Part shown: piece by piece, positions 34,471 to 43,583 of the stretch
Numbering within the stretch: position 1 is the first letter of the stretch
Layout: every line of letters starts with the position of its first letter
Assembly (NCBI GenBank): GCA_016182655.1
Contig: JACPGB010000003.1
Span: 1-60,676 of the forward strand
Reading direction: 5' to 3'
Length of the DNA stretch: 60,676 bases
Source: Deltaproteobacteria bacterium
GTDB lineage: Bacteria; Desulfobacterota; GWC2-55-46
The notes under the pieces: generated by a model
What the model was told of the DNA's origin: nothing
The model's database searches: none
The model's input: only the letters and a program-made list of their open reading frames with translations
Made by a program: the position numbers and the translations under genes

Positions 34471-34582
34471 CCCTTTTTAAAGAGGGGTGTAGGTTTTGAT
34501 CCCCCTCCTTACCAAGGAGGGGCAAGGGGAGGTCGTCTTTATTTTCAAACCACCCCTCCCAACCTCCCCTTGTTAAGGGGAG
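34471..34582. repeat. R2 hairpin repeats upstream of the AEC gene
   Basis: Two palindromic copies, CCCCTCCTTACCAAGGAGGGG (34502) style and CCTCCCCTTGTTAAGGGGAGG style (34563), with GGCAAGGGGAGGTCGT and CAAACCACCCC satellites as at 840-880. Confidence 0.65.
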
Positions 34583-34596
34583 GAGTTATAAGTTTT

Positions 34597-34625
34597 AAAA
34601 AAAAGGGGGCGGAAGGTTCCGCCCC
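34597..34625 (-). terminator. Terminator after pycB
   Basis: Minus-strand stem GGGGCGGAA / TTCCGCCCC followed by a C and eight T residues. Confidence 0.9.
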
Positions 34626-34652
34626 TTTTAGTATATCTCTATTTAAGCCTTC

Positions 34653-36548
34653 TTACTCCTTCTCTACCTCGATGAGCGTCTCGTCCGGGTTGACGGAGTC
34701 GCCTATCTTTACGAGGATCCTCTTCACGGTCCCGCTTATCGGCGTGTGGACCTCGTTTTCCATCTTCATGGCTTCGACGGTCAAGACCGTGTCGCCTTCG
34801 GCTACCTTTGCGCCGACTGCGACCTTAAGGGAAGTCACCTTGCCTGGGATGGGGGTAGTCACATCGCCCTCTTTCCGTGCCTTGGGCCTTACCGACTGCG
34901 TAATGGACGGCCTCTCTATCTCCCCGGCGGTCGTGGGGATGACCTCGGTAAGGGACTCTATCATCACTTCTTCGAGGCGGTTATCGACTGAAATAAAGAA
35001 CGGCCTCTTTCCCTCGACCCTGTGGCCTGCCCCTGCGACCTTTATCCTGTAGGACTCGCCGTGGACGGTTACTATGAACTCGCTCGGCGCGAGGTGCGGC
35101 ACCACATGGTCTGGCTTGACCTCGGGCTCTTCGTGCAAAGGCTCGGGCGCGAGCTTTCCGGCCTCTCTCTGCTCGAAGAACTCAAGCGCCACAATCGGGA
35201 AGAGCGCGTAGGAGAGGATGTCCTCGACCGACTTCGCCTTGCCGTCTATCTCCCTCATTAATTTATCGAGCTCGGGTTCGAGCAGGTCCGCGGGCCTGCA
35301 GGTGATAGGCTTTTCATCCCCGATAGCCTTCTTCCTCGCGTCCTCGTCGATCGGCCCCGGGGGCCTTCCGTAGAGCCCCTTGAAGTAGTTCCGGGTCTCG
35401 CTCGTAATTACCTTATACCGCTCGCCCATGAGGACGTTGAGTGTGGCCTGCGTGCCGACGACCTGGCTCGTTGGGGTCACAAGCGGCGGATACCCCATGT
35501 CCTTTCTCACCTTCGGTATTTCGGCGTAGACGTCGTTCATCTTGTCGAGCGCGTTCTGCTCCCGGAGCTGGTTCGCGAGGTTCGAGATCATGCCGCCGGG
35601 TATCTGGACGACGAGGGTCTTTGTGTTTATTGCGGTAAATTCGCTCTCGAACTTCTTGTACTTCTTCCTTACGTCCCTAAAGTGGTCCGCTATGTCGGAG
35701 AGTAACGAGAGGTCGAGCCCGGTGTCGTAGGGCGTGTCCTTAAGCGCCGCGACGATGGACTCCGTCGGCGGCTGGGAGGTCCCCGAGGCGAGGCTCGATA
35801 ACGCCGTGTCGATTATCTCGGCTCCGGCCTCGATGGCCTTCAGATAACTCATCGCCGCAAGCCCCGAGGAGTCGTGCGAATGTATGTGTATTGGGACCGA
35901 GATCTTCTCTTTGAGTTTCGTCACGAGGTCGAAGGCCGCGCCCGGCGTAAGCAACCCCGCCATGTCCTTTATGCATATCGTGTCCGCGCCCATGCCTTCG
36001 AGCTTCAACGCCATCTCGACGAACCCCTCGTGCGTGTGGACCGGGCTCGTCGTGTAGCAGATCGTCGCCTCTACGTCGGCCTTCGCGTCCTTGGCGGCCT
36101 TTACCGCGACATCGATGTTCCTTATGTCGTTAAGCGCGTCGAATATCCGGAATATGTCGATGCCGTTCTTTGCCGCGCGCTCGACGAATTTTCTCACCAC
36201 ATCGTCGGGGTAGTGCCTGTAGCCGACGAGGTTCTGTCCGCGAAGCAACATCTGGAGCCTGGTGTTGGGGATGGCCTTTCTTAAGAGCTTGAGCCGCTCC
36301 CAGGGGTCTTCCTTAAGGAACCGGAGGCACGCGTCGAATGTCGCGCCGCCCCAGACCTCCAGAGACCAGTACCCGACCTTGTCGAGCAACGGGGCCATCT
36401 CCAGCATGTCCTCGGTCCTCATGCGAGTGGCAAGGAGAGACTGGTGCGAGTCCCGGAGTATCGTGTCGGTTACCCGGGTGCGGGTATCTTTTTTCTTCTC
36501 AGCTACCCGGGCCTTGTTGTTCGCCGGGGTCTTGGCTCTGTTGGGCAT
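34653..36548 (-). CDS. pycB: Pyruvate carboxylase subunit B (carboxyltransferase + biotin carrier)
   Basis: With PycA this makes oxaloacetate from pyruvate and bicarbonate; alone such proteins resemble the oxaloacetate decarboxylase alpha subunit. Residues about 22-300 form the carboxyltransferase barrel (DTILRDSHQSLLATRM, WGGATFDACLRFL, CIKDMAGLLTP, HIHSHDSSGLA), 300-480 the conserved carboxylase domain, and 560-631 the biotinyl domain with EAMKMENE, the lysine being biotinylated. A basic 18-residue N-terminal extension is unusual. pycA lies 33 nt upstream in the same direction, and no membrane beta/gamma decarboxylase subunits are present, which favours the carboxylase role. Confidence 0.92.
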   Translation of the reverse strand: MPNRAKTPANNKARVAEKKKDTRTRVTDTILRDSHQSLLATRMRTEDMLEMAPLLDKVGYWSLEVWGGATFDACLRFLKEDPWERLKLLRKAIPNTRLQMLLRGQNLVGYRHYPDDVVRKFVERAAKNGIDIFRIFDALNDIRNIDVAVKAAKDAKADVEATICYTTSPVHTHEGFVEMALKLEGMGADTICIKDMAGLLTPGAAFDLVTKLKEKISVPIHIHSHDSSGLAAMSYLKAIEAGAEIIDTALSSLASGTSQPPTESIVAALKDTPYDTGLDLSLLSDIADHFRDVRKKYKKFESEFTAINTKTLVVQIPGGMISNLANQLREQNALDKMNDVYAEIPKVRKDMGYPPLVTPTSQVVGTQATLNVLMGERYKVITSETRNYFKGLYGRPPGPIDEDARKKAIGDEKPITCRPADLLEPELDKLMREIDGKAKSVEDILSYALFPIVALEFFEQREAGKLAPEPLHEEPEVKPDHVVPHLAPSEFIVTVHGESYRIKVAGAGHRVEGKRPFFISVDNRLEEVMIESLTEVIPTTAGEIERPSITQSVRPKARKEGDVTTPIPGKVTSLKVAVGAKVAEGDTVLTVEAMKMENEVHTPISGTVKRILVKIGDSVNPDETLIEVEKE

Positions 36549-36581
36549 CTACTTAAGCCTCCGTCCTTCCTTAAATGCTTT

Positions 36582-38006
36582 TTACAGCCCGTGGTGCGCG
36601 GCTATGGCCGCGGCTATCGCCGCGACGAGGTCCGTCGGCTCCCCGTACTCGTCGTACGCCATGAGCTCGGGTTTCCTGTCTATGTATCCGGTGTCGAAGT
36701 TGCCGGCCTTGAAGTCCTCGTCCCTCATTATGTTCTTGAGGAAGAGTATCGTCGTCTTTACGCCCCTTATGACGAACTCGTCGAGACACCTGTGCATGCG
36801 GCTTACCGTCTCGTCCCAGGTCGAGCCCTTTACGACGAGCTTTACTACAAGCGAATCGTAGTAGCTGGGTATGATGAAGTCCTTGTATATGGCTCCGTCT
36901 ATGCGCACACCTATGCCGCCGGGGGAGTAGTAGGCCGTTACGCGCCCGAAGGACGGGAAGAAGTTGTTCTTCGGGTCCTCGGCGCATATCCTGCACTCCA
37001 TGGCAAAGCCGTTGACGCGCACGTCCTCCTGCTTGAAGCCGAGCGGCTTTCCCGCCGCGATCTCTATCTGCTTTTTCACGAGGTCGATGCCCGTGACCTC
37101 CTCGGTTATCGGGTGCTCGACCTGGATCCTCGTGTTCATCTCGAGGAAGTAGAAATTCCTTTGGCTGTCGACGAGGAACTCGACCGTCCCGGCGTTGGTG
37201 TAGTCGGCGGCCCTCGCGGCCTTAACGGCCGCCTCGCCCATGCGTTTCCTCAAGCCTTCGTCAAGGATGAGCGAGGGCGTTATTTCTATGAGCTTCTGGT
37301 GACGCCTCTGTATCGAGCAGTCCCTCTCTCCGAGATGGACTACATTGCCGTGCTTGTCTGCCAGTATCTGGAACTCTATGTGGTGCGGCTTCTCCAGATA
37401 CTTTTCGAGGAAGACCTCGGACACCCCGAAGGCCGCGGCGGATTCCTTCTTCGCGGTCGATATCTGGTTTATGAGCTCTTCCTTGTTGCGCGCGACCCGG
37501 AGTCCCCTGCCGCCGCCGCCGCCCGAGGCCTTTATCATGACGGGGTAGCCTATCTCATCCGCGAACGCTACCGCCTCGTCAATATCCTTTATCGAGTTCT
37601 CGGTCCCCGGCAGTATCGGCACCTCGGCCTTTTTCATCATCTTCCTGGCCATGACCTTGTCGCCCATCTCGGCGATGGTCTTGGAGGTCGGGCCGATGAA
37701 GGTTATGCCTTTCTTCTCGCAGAGCTGGGGGAAGCGCGGGTTCTCGGATAAAAAGCCGTAGCCCGGGTGTATGGCGTCTACGCCGACCTTTGTGGCCAGA
37801 TCCACGAGCCTGTGGATGTTCAGATACCCCTGTATGGGGCCGGGGCCGACCATGTAGGACTCGTCCGCCTTTTTCACATAGAGGGAGGTCGCGTCCTCCT
37901 CCGAGTAGATGGCGACGGTCGGGATGTCGAGCTCCTTGCAGGCCCTGATGACGCGGGTAGCAATTTCGCCCCTGTTGGCTACTAAGACCTTTTTAAATAA
38001 ACCCAT
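36582..38006 (-). CDS. pycA: Pyruvate carboxylase subunit A / biotin carboxylase
   Basis: This ATP-grasp enzyme carboxylates the biotin of PycB. The 474-residue protein begins KKVLVANRGEIATRVIRACKELDI, carries the glycine-rich ATP loop KASGGGGGRGLR near 160, the EKYLEKPHHIEFQILAD segment near 200, EMNTRIQVEHPITEEVTGIDLV near 290, and a biotin carboxylase C-terminal domain. It could also serve acetyl-CoA carboxylase as AccC, but adjacency to pycB makes pyruvate carboxylase most likely. Full length. Confidence 0.92.
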   Translation of the reverse strand: MGLFKKVLVANRGEIATRVIRACKELDIPTVAIYSEEDATSLYVKKADESYMVGPGPIQGYLNIHRLVDLATKVGVDAIHPGYGFLSENPRFPQLCEKKGITFIGPTSKTIAEMGDKVMARKMMKKAEVPILPGTENSIKDIDEAVAFADEIGYPVMIKASGGGGGRGLRVARNKEELINQISTAKKESAAAFGVSEVFLEKYLEKPHHIEFQILADKHGNVVHLGERDCSIQRRHQKLIEITPSLILDEGLRKRMGEAAVKAARAADYTNAGTVEFLVDSQRNFYFLEMNTRIQVEHPITEEVTGIDLVKKQIEIAAGKPLGFKQEDVRVNGFAMECRICAEDPKNNFFPSFGRVTAYYSPGGIGVRIDGAIYKDFIIPSYYDSLVVKLVVKGSTWDETVSRMHRCLDEFVIRGVKTTILFLKNIMRDEDFKAGNFDTGYIDRKPELMAYDEYGEPTDLVAAIAAAIAAHHGL

Positions 38007-38128
38007 CTCGAAAAAACCTCATTATGCGGAGCGTCGGAGGACTTTGACGCCGTCCGGCGCTGGGTGCGAGCAAACAACTATTTAGCCAGTTTTGCCCATA
38101 TAAGTCAAGAAAATTACAGGTTCCGGGC

Positions 38129-39532
38129 CTACTTCACGGCAGTTGATCTCATGTGCGCGAGCGCGTCTTTAAGACGCGCTATTACCATCCCTTTGCCAAA
38201 AGCTTCCATCATCTCGAATATGCCGGGGCTTACGGTCCCGCCGGTCAGCGCCACCCTTACGGGTTGGGCAATTTTGCCGAGCTTCAGGTCCTTTTCGGCG
38301 AGTATCGCGTTGAAGGCCTCTTCAAGCGTCTTATGGGTGAATTCGGCAAGGGGTTCGAGCCGTGCGATTACAAGCGCAAAGAGCTCCGCGTTGTCGGGGG
38401 TCAGGAACTTCTCCGTTGCCTTGGGGTCGTATTCGACCTTATCCTTAAAGTAGAACGCGCCGGACTCTGCCATGTCCTTCAAGGTCTTTGAGCGCTCCTT
38501 GAGTGTTGCGGCTATCTTCGGAAGCCTCTCGTCCCCGGCGACTTTAAGGCCGAGGGATTCGAAGAACGGCGCGACGAGCCCTGCGAGCTCGTCGTCCGGA
38601 GTAGCCTTTATGTAGTGCTGGTTCAGCCAGAGGAGCTTTTCCGGGTTGAATACGCCGGAGGACGAACCCACGGACTCGAGCGTGAACTTCTCGATAAGGC
38701 CGTCAAAAGAGAATATCTCCTCGTCCCCGTGCGACCAGCCGAGCCTGGCAAGGTAATTGACGAGCGCGTGAGGCAGAAACCCCATCTCCTTGTACGCCAT
38801 GACGGAAGTCGCACCGTGGCGCTTGCTCAAGCGGGTCTTGTCCGACCCGAGTATCATCGGCAGGTGCGCGAATACCGGGAGCTCGTGGCCGAGCGCCCTG
38901 TAAAGGAGTATCTGCTTGGGCGTGTTGTTTATGTGGTCGTCGCCGCGTATTACATGCGTTATGTCCATCGTCGCGTCGTCGACGACGACGCAGAAGTTGT
39001 AAGTCGGCGTCGTGTCGCTCCGTAATATCACGAGGTCCTCTATCGTCGAATTGTCGAAGGAGATAGCCCCCTTGATAATGTCCCTTACGACCGTCGTCCC
39101 CGGAGGCACCTTGAAGCGCAGCGCAAAGGGCTTGTCGAGCTTTTCGTGGATGTTCCTGCACCTGCCGTCGTACTTGGGCGGCCGGCCTTCCTTCATGGCC
39201 GCCTCCCTCCTCGCCTCCAGTTCCTCCGGAGTGCAGTAACAACGGTAGGCCTCGCCCTTCTCAAGGAGCTTGTACGCGTGCTCCCTGTATAGGTCGAACC
39301 GCTTGGATTGAAAGAACGGGCCCTCGTCCCAATGGAGCCCGAGCCACTCCATGCCGTCGAGGATGGCCTTGATCGACTCCTCAGTCGAGCGGGCGACGTC
39401 GGTGTCCTCGATCCTTAAAATAAACTTCCCCTGGTTGTGCCGGGCGAAGAGGAGGTTAAAGAGCGCGGTCCTTGCGCCCCCTATGTGAAGGTAGCCTGTA
39501 GGGCTCGGCGCGAAACGAGTGCGGAAATTCAA
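38129..39532 (-). CDS. gltX: Glutamyl-tRNA synthetase
   Basis: Charges tRNA-Glu (and in many bacteria tRNA-Gln for later amidation). The 467-residue class I synthetase has the HIGH-type motif [10 protein letters not shown] near residue 17, the KMSKS-type motif [13 protein letters not shown] near 233, and a C-terminal anticodon-binding helical domain. The start is TTG at 39532 with AGGAGG 8 nt upstream; the sequence begins [19 protein letters not shown] as usual. A short hairpin (CAGGCTGT / ACAGCCTG, 39578-39598) lies in the leader. Confidence 0.96.
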   Translation of the reverse strand: MNFRTRFAPSPTGYLHIGGARTALFNLLFARHNQGKFILRIEDTDVARSTEESIKAILDGMEWLGLHWDEGPFFQSKRFDLYREHAYKLLEKGEAYRCYCTPEELEARREAAMKEGRPPKYDGRCRNIHEKLDKPFALRFKVPPGTTVVRDIIKGAISFDNSTIEDLVILRSDTTPTYNFCVVVDDATMDITHVIRGDDHINNTPKQILLYRALGHELPVFAHLPMILGSDKTRLSKRHGATSVMAYKEMGFLPHALVNYLARLGWSHGDEEIFSFDGLIEKFTLESVGSSSGVFNPEKLLWLNQHYIKATPDDELAGLVAPFFESLGLKVAGDERLPKIAATLKERSKTLKDMAESGAFYFKDKVEYDPKATEKFLTPDNAELFALVIARLEPLAEFTHKTLEEAFNAILAEKDLKLGKIAQPVRVALTGGTVSPGIFEMMEAFGKGMVIARLKDALAHMRSTAVK

Positions 39533-39758
39533 TTCAGAGACCTCCTGGATAAATTCTTATTTAAGGGGCGCGAAGCCCAGGCTGTCCTGAACAGCCTGAA
39601 TGCTTTGATTTAAAAGGGATTCTTCATGAAAAACGGCAGGGTAAATATTAACAGAAGCTTTTGGGAATGTAAAGGAATTGGAAGCCGGGACGGGCCGACT
39701 TGACAGTGACCGGGACGGGTATAGCCTTGGATGTAAAAATCCGTTCAGAGAGGTCCTT

Positions 39759-40151
39759 ATGAGAAAGCGTTTGTCACTGCTCCTTGCCGTGGCCTTTATT
39801 TCCCTGTGCCTTCCGGGAGCAGGGGAGGCGTGCGATACCCAATGCCCGCTGAGTCACGAACGGACTTGGGACAGGCTCGTCGAGAAGAGCTTCGCCCTGC
39901 CGAACGGGCTTGGGTCCAGGCTCATGACCGAGGAGGAATGGGAGGAGCGGAAAAAAATGATGGTCCGGATGCATCCGCTGGAGAGGCAGGCGTACAAAGA
40001 GACTGTGCGCCGGGAGCTTCTTAAGAAGGCAATTGAAAATGGGATCACTATCAGTCAGGGAAAGACGATAAATACGAAGAAGTCGAGGGAGCGGAAGGTC
40101 CCGTTCGCGTACGCGGCAACCGAGGCGAGTGCCGCGCCTCTTACTGAATAA
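39759..40151 (+). CDS. Small exported protein of unknown function
   Basis: The 130-residue protein has a clear signal peptide (MRKRLSLLLAVAFISLCLPG, cleavage near AGEA) followed by CDTQCPLSHERTWDRL and a basic helical region (EEEWEERKKMMVRMHPLERQ, KETVRRELLKKAIENG). The two cysteines right after the signal peptide could form a disulfide. The ATG at 39759 is chosen because the signal peptide begins there. No family recognised. Its 3' end overlaps the MEMO1 gene on the other strand by 11 nt. Confidence 0.7.
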   Translation: MRKRLSLLLAVAFISLCLPGAGEACDTQCPLSHERTWDRLVEKSFALPNGLGSRLMTEEEWEERKKMMVRMHPLERQAYKETVRRELLKKAIENGITISQGKTINTKKSRERKVPFAYAATEASAAPLTE

Positions 40152-40944
40152 CGACCCCGGCGTAGCCGACGACCTGATGGAAGTCGCCGCTCGTCTCGCC
40201 CGAGGTTGAGTATTTGACGAGCGTCGCCTCTTTCGCTCCCAGTAGCCGGGAGGCGTTTATGGCGATCGAGGCCGGGATAACCCCGCACATGGTGATGTCC
40301 TTGTTTCTCGTCACGCGTAGCAACCCGTCGGCGTCGAGTTTCAGCACGCGCTCGAGCGCAAGCTTGTCCTTTGCGCGCGTCCGGGCCTCTGTCTCGTAGT
40401 GGTTCATGTCCGAGCTTACGATTATGAGGACGGGCTTTTCGTATTTTTTGATTGCGTCGGCGAGCGCCTCTCCGAGCGCGGCGCAAAGGGATGAGTCCGC
40501 GTGCATGACCGTGATGGGGACTATAGTCGTCTTTGCGTTACGCGCCTTTATGAACGGGAGCTGTACTTCGAGAGAGTGCTCCATCATGTGCGCGGCCTTG
40601 TCAGCCGTGAATAGGTCGCTCTCCAGAATGAGGTCGGAGATCTCTGCGTTTACTTCCACCGTACCGGTCGGTATCTCCCAGACGCCGCTGTCCATGACCG
40701 ATACCTGCTCTCCGAGCCCGGTGTGGTTCGGGCCTATGAGCACGACGGTATCGGGTATCTTCACAGCCGAATATACCGCGCCGGCGACGGCCCCGGAATA
40801 GATGTAGCCCGCGTGCGGGGCGATTATCGAGACCGCCGGTCCGGCTATCATGCCTGGAACGAGGAAAGAGTCGATGGTTTTTTTGAGGGAAGCGGCATCG
40901 CCGGGGTAGAACCTCCCGGCCACGCAGGGCGGCCTTTTTGCCAT
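40141..40944 (-). CDS. MEMO1-family protein (AmmeMemoRadiSam system protein B)
   Basis: MEMO-fold proteins resemble class III extradiol dioxygenases and in prokaryotes accompany an AMMECR1 protein and a radical SAM protein in an uncharacterised system. The 267-residue protein shows PPCVAGRFYPGDA at the start, IIAPHAGYIYSGAVAGAVYS near 40, GPNHTGLG near 73, EHSLEVQLPFIKA near 120 and SSDMNHY near 180, giving the usual His ligands. The two partner genes are not in this window. Confidence 0.93.
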   Translation of the reverse strand: MAKRPPCVAGRFYPGDAASLKKTIDSFLVPGMIAGPAVSIIAPHAGYIYSGAVAGAVYSAVKIPDTVVLIGPNHTGLGEQVSVMDSGVWEIPTGTVEVNAEISDLILESDLFTADKAAHMMEHSLEVQLPFIKARNAKTTIVPITVMHADSSLCAALGEALADAIKKYEKPVLIIVSSDMNHYETEARTRAKDKLALERVLKLDADGLLRVTRNKDITMCGVIPASIAINASRLLGAKEATLVKYSTSGETSGDFHQVVGYAGVVIQ

Positions 40945-41119
40945 CTTTCGCCTGAGCTTACCTGATAAGGGGTTCGGGACAGGGCTTGTCTTGCATAGAA
41001 GCCCCTCCCCTGGATTCCGGATTGAAATAGCTTATCAAAAGAGGGGCAGGATGTAAAGACGCGGGGCTTTGGATAAAAAAACCCCCTAACGAGACCTCGA
41101 ACACCGGCTTTCGTTCGGA

Positions 41120-41683
41120 TCAGGACCAGGCCGACGCCTTTTTTGTCCAGTAATTGCCCGGATATCTCCTGTTCATCGCCTCCCATGTGCGCGATAGATG
41201 GGAAGCATCTCCCGTTTCCTTGTAAAAAGACACCCCCATGTAATAACGCGCCTCCGGGGCGACCTCCGAGTCCGGCTGGTTGTCTATTATCCACTCGAAC
41301 GCGCTCTCGGCATCCCTGAAGTGGTTCCTGTGAAATTCGGAAAGCCCCCTGGATAAGTGAATCTGCGCGATGAACTCGTCCGGCGGCAGATACCCTACCC
41401 ACCGTTCGAACTCGACTCCGTACTCGTCAGCGAGTATAAACGTAGGCGTCCATTCTATCTTGTACCTCGCGGTCATCTCCTGGTCCCTCGTGACGAGGTA
41501 TTCAACGGGCGCAAACCCGTGGTTCAACTCCTCCTGGACCCTCTGGTCATTAAAGGTTATCGCCCTCGTCTTCATGCACCCGCCGCAATCCTGGTGGTGG
41601 AAGAACATGAGAATAAACCTGCCCGTACCCTGGACTTCCCGTCCGGCGGCCCTTATGTCCTCTTTCCAGTTTATGCCTGTCAT
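41120..41683 (-). CDS. Thioredoxin-like protein with TPR-type C-terminus
   Basis: The 187-residue protein has no signal peptide. Residues about 1-105 form a thioredoxin-like domain with a CGGC motif (HHQDCGGCMKTRA near 33) and the cis-proline segment WTPTFILADEYG near 77. Residues 110-187 form helices of tetratricopeptide type (RGLSEFHRNHFRDAESAFEW, PEARYYMGVSFYKETGD). It may reduce or sense a cytoplasmic partner; substrate unknown. Confidence 0.82.
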   Translation of the reverse strand: MTGINWKEDIRAAGREVQGTGRFILMFFHHQDCGGCMKTRAITFNDQRVQEELNHGFAPVEYLVTRDQEMTARYKIEWTPTFILADEYGVEFERWVGYLPPDEFIAQIHLSRGLSEFHRNHFRDAESAFEWIIDNQPDSEVAPEARYYMGVSFYKETGDASHLSRTWEAMNRRYPGNYWTKKASAWS

Positions 41684-41781
41684 CCGGCATACCCCCTTTC
41701 AAAAGCCCCTGTACCCTATTTTAATTATGGCACCCTTGAAGGGCGGGGTCAAACCCGGGTCTGTATGGGGACGATCGAATA

Positions 41782-41790
41782 TGCTATACT
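41782..41790 (+). promoter_or_regulatory. Extended -10 promoter of the HAD gene
   Basis: TGCTATACT (TG-n-TATACT), about 32 bp upstream of the ATG; no clear -35 box. The same nonamer precedes the DUF362 gene. Confidence 0.45.
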
Positions 41791-41821
41791 TTCCGGCCTC
41801 AAGAATAAAAGGGGGATTCGG

Positions 41822-42493
41822 ATGATCTCAGGTAAAAGGGATAAGCTCAGGGGCGACCTCGTAATATTCGACCTCGACGGCACGCTCATAGATTCGAGCA
41901 GGGACATCGCGTGGTCCGCGAACATGGTCCTCTATTCGATGGGCTATGACAGGCTCGACATGGAGGTGATAAAGGAGTCGATAGGCTGGGGCGTAAAGAA
42001 CCTCCTTGAGAAGCTCATGCCGGAAGAGACGCCGGAGTCTATCGATGCCGCTCGTTTGAAGTTCCTCGCATTCTACGGCGGACACCTCGTCGTGGAGACG
42101 ACCATCTACCCTGGCGTCGTCGAGATAATGGAGTATCTAAAGGCCGGCGGCAGAAAGATGGCAATCGTGACGAACAAGCCGCACGCATTGTCGGTTGCGA
42201 TACTCGATGAATTGCGGTTAAGCCGTTACTTCAGCGCCGTGCTCGGAGGAGACTCTCTCCCGAACAGGAAGCCGCACCCGGAGCCTGTTATGAAGGTATT
42301 ATCCTTGCTCGGCGTCGCGCCTTCGGCTTCGGTCATAGTAGGAGACAGCCCCGTAGACTGCGAGGCGGGCAGGAGCGCGCGCGTCGGGACCGTCGGCGTA
42401 ACCTACGGCTTCAGGGGGAGAGAGGAGCTTGAAGGTGCTGGGTGCGACTTTATAATCGATTCGATTTTGGAGCTCAAGGGGTGCGTGGACTGA
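41822..42493 (+). CDS. HAD-family phosphatase, phosphoglycolate phosphatase-like
   Basis: The 223-residue protein has HAD motif I FDLDGTLIDS near residue 17, a helical cap, motif II VTNKPHALS near 117, motif III lysine in PNRKPHPEPV near 150 and motif IV VGDSPVDCEAGRSA near 172. This matches Gph, which removes phosphate from 2-phosphoglycolate, but related sugar phosphatases look alike. Start ATG 41822 behind AAGGGGGAT; longer frames run across the promoter and are rejected. Confidence 0.9.
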   Translation: MISGKRDKLRGDLVIFDLDGTLIDSSRDIAWSANMVLYSMGYDRLDMEVIKESIGWGVKNLLEKLMPEETPESIDAARLKFLAFYGGHLVVETTIYPGVVEIMEYLKAGGRKMAIVTNKPHALSVAILDELRLSRYFSAVLGGDSLPNRKPHPEPVMKVLSLLGVAPSASVIVGDSPVDCEAGRSARVGTVGVTYGFRGREELEGAGCDFIIDSILELKGCVD

Positions 42494-42523
42494 CCCGTAT
42501 TTCCTGAAAAAACAGATCAATCA

Positions 42524-42727
42524 TGTCCACTTTTTTTACAATAACGCGGATTTTTTGTAACTCATTGAAATTTCAAGTCTTATTTAAGGTTATTGTTATC
42601 AAATGAATGATACTCCCTGTCCATTTTTTTTACAATCCATAGTTTTTTAAGAAGATATTATATTTGAAAAAAACTTTATAAATCAAGCGATTATCATTTT
42701 GCCGTGTTGCTTGGCATGTATATTGCT
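42524..42727 (+). promoter_or_regulatory. Sigma-54 promoter with two upstream activator sites (PEP-CTERM 3)
   Basis: TGGCATGTATATTGCT at 42712-42727 is a near-perfect sigma-54 promoter 44 bp before the ATG. Two 17-bp sites, TGTCCACTTTTTTTACA (42524-42540) and TGTCCATTTTTTTTACA (42618-42634), lie 94 bp apart, the second 94 bp before the promoter. The design matches 21529-21723. Confidence 0.85.
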
Positions 42728-42771
42728 TTAAAATCACGCATAAAACAATTCCCGTTGGAAAGGATAGACGT

Positions 42772-43458
42772 ATGAAAAGACTCTTTGCAGGGTTTTTTGT
42801 CGCCATCTTGCTTGCGGCCTCGGCTTCGGTTGCAGGCGCCACCACCATCGATACGAGCTCGTCGCCGGTAATCAACGCCTATAGTTTCGGCGAATATTAC
42901 GGGTGGTCAACAATCGGGCAGACCTTCAACCTCAACCCCGGGGACGACACGACCCTCGACTCGGTCACCTTCTATGTCAATGATTACAGCGATCCCAATA
43001 CCGGATGGAGTGGATTTGACAACATCGATTTCGCATTTCATCTTTATGCGTGGGATGGCGGCAGTATTACCGGGGCTTCTCTCTTTACAAGCGGCCAGTT
43101 ATCTACCGCTGTCGCGGATGTCTCAGGCTATGAGACCTTCACGGTCAATACCGGCGGGGTGAGCCTCTCTACCGGCACGGATTATGTCTTTTTCGTCTCG
43201 ACACTGAACTATTACGACGGTTGGTGGTCATTTGGAAAAATAGGGCTGATCAGTGACAGCTCTTATGCCGGCGGCACCCTGGTCATCACCGACTCCACAA
43301 ACCTCGTCGGCACATGGCCAGTGCCCAACAGCTACGACATGCCGTTCGTAATGCAACTTTCGCCATCCCCATCCCAGGTCCCTGAGCCTTCGACACTCCT
43401 CCTCCTCGGCGGCGGACTCGCCGGGCTTGGAATTGTGAGGAGGTTTCGGAAGGGGTAG
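42772..43458 (+). CDS. PEP-CTERM surface protein, copy 3
   Basis: The 228-residue exported protein has a signal peptide (MKRLFAGFFVAILLAASASV, cleavage near AGA), a strand-rich mature domain with a choice-of-anchor-like layout (WSTIGQTFNLNPGDDTTLDS, FHLYAWDGGSI, TGTDYVFFVST) and the sorting tail VPEPSTLLLLGGGLAGLGIV followed by RRFRKG. The mature domain differs from the pair at 21771. It is monocistronic, with its own sigma-54 promoter and a strong terminator. Confidence 0.92.
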   Translation: MKRLFAGFFVAILLAASASVAGATTIDTSSSPVINAYSFGEYYGWSTIGQTFNLNPGDDTTLDSVTFYVNDYSDPNTGWSGFDNIDFAFHLYAWDGGSITGASLFTSGQLSTAVADVSGYETFTVNTGGVSLSTGTDYVFFVSTLNYYDGWWSFGKIGLISDSSYAGGTLVITDSTNLVGTWPVPNSYDMPFVMQLSPSPSQVPEPSTLLLLGGGLAGLGIVRRFRKG

Positions 43459-43497
43459 GGACAGGGAAGGCAACCCAGGGTTTTTGCGTCATTAATC

Positions 43498-43531
43498 AAC
43501 GCCCGTTCGGAGACGAACGGGCGTTTTTTTT
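43498..43531 (+). terminator. Terminator after PEP-CTERM gene 3
   Basis: Stem AACGCCCGTTCG / CGAACGGGCGTT with GAGA loop and T-run. Confidence 0.93.
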
Positions 43532-43568
43532 GCGCCTCCAGAGGCGTCAGATAACTATCCCCAATCCC

Positions 43569-43577
43569 TGCTATACT
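43569..43577 (+). promoter_or_regulatory. Extended -10 promoter of DUF362 gene (leaderless)
   Basis: TGCTATACT ends 6 nt before the ATG at 43584, so transcription would begin at or next to the start codon; no ribosome site is present. Confidence 0.45.
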
Positions 43578-43583
43578 ATCCCC

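Noticed and set aside
36444-37751. 435-codon open frame on the plus strand
   Set aside because: It is wholly antisense to pycA, which has clear biotin carboxylase motifs; the frame is a by-product of high GC codon bias.
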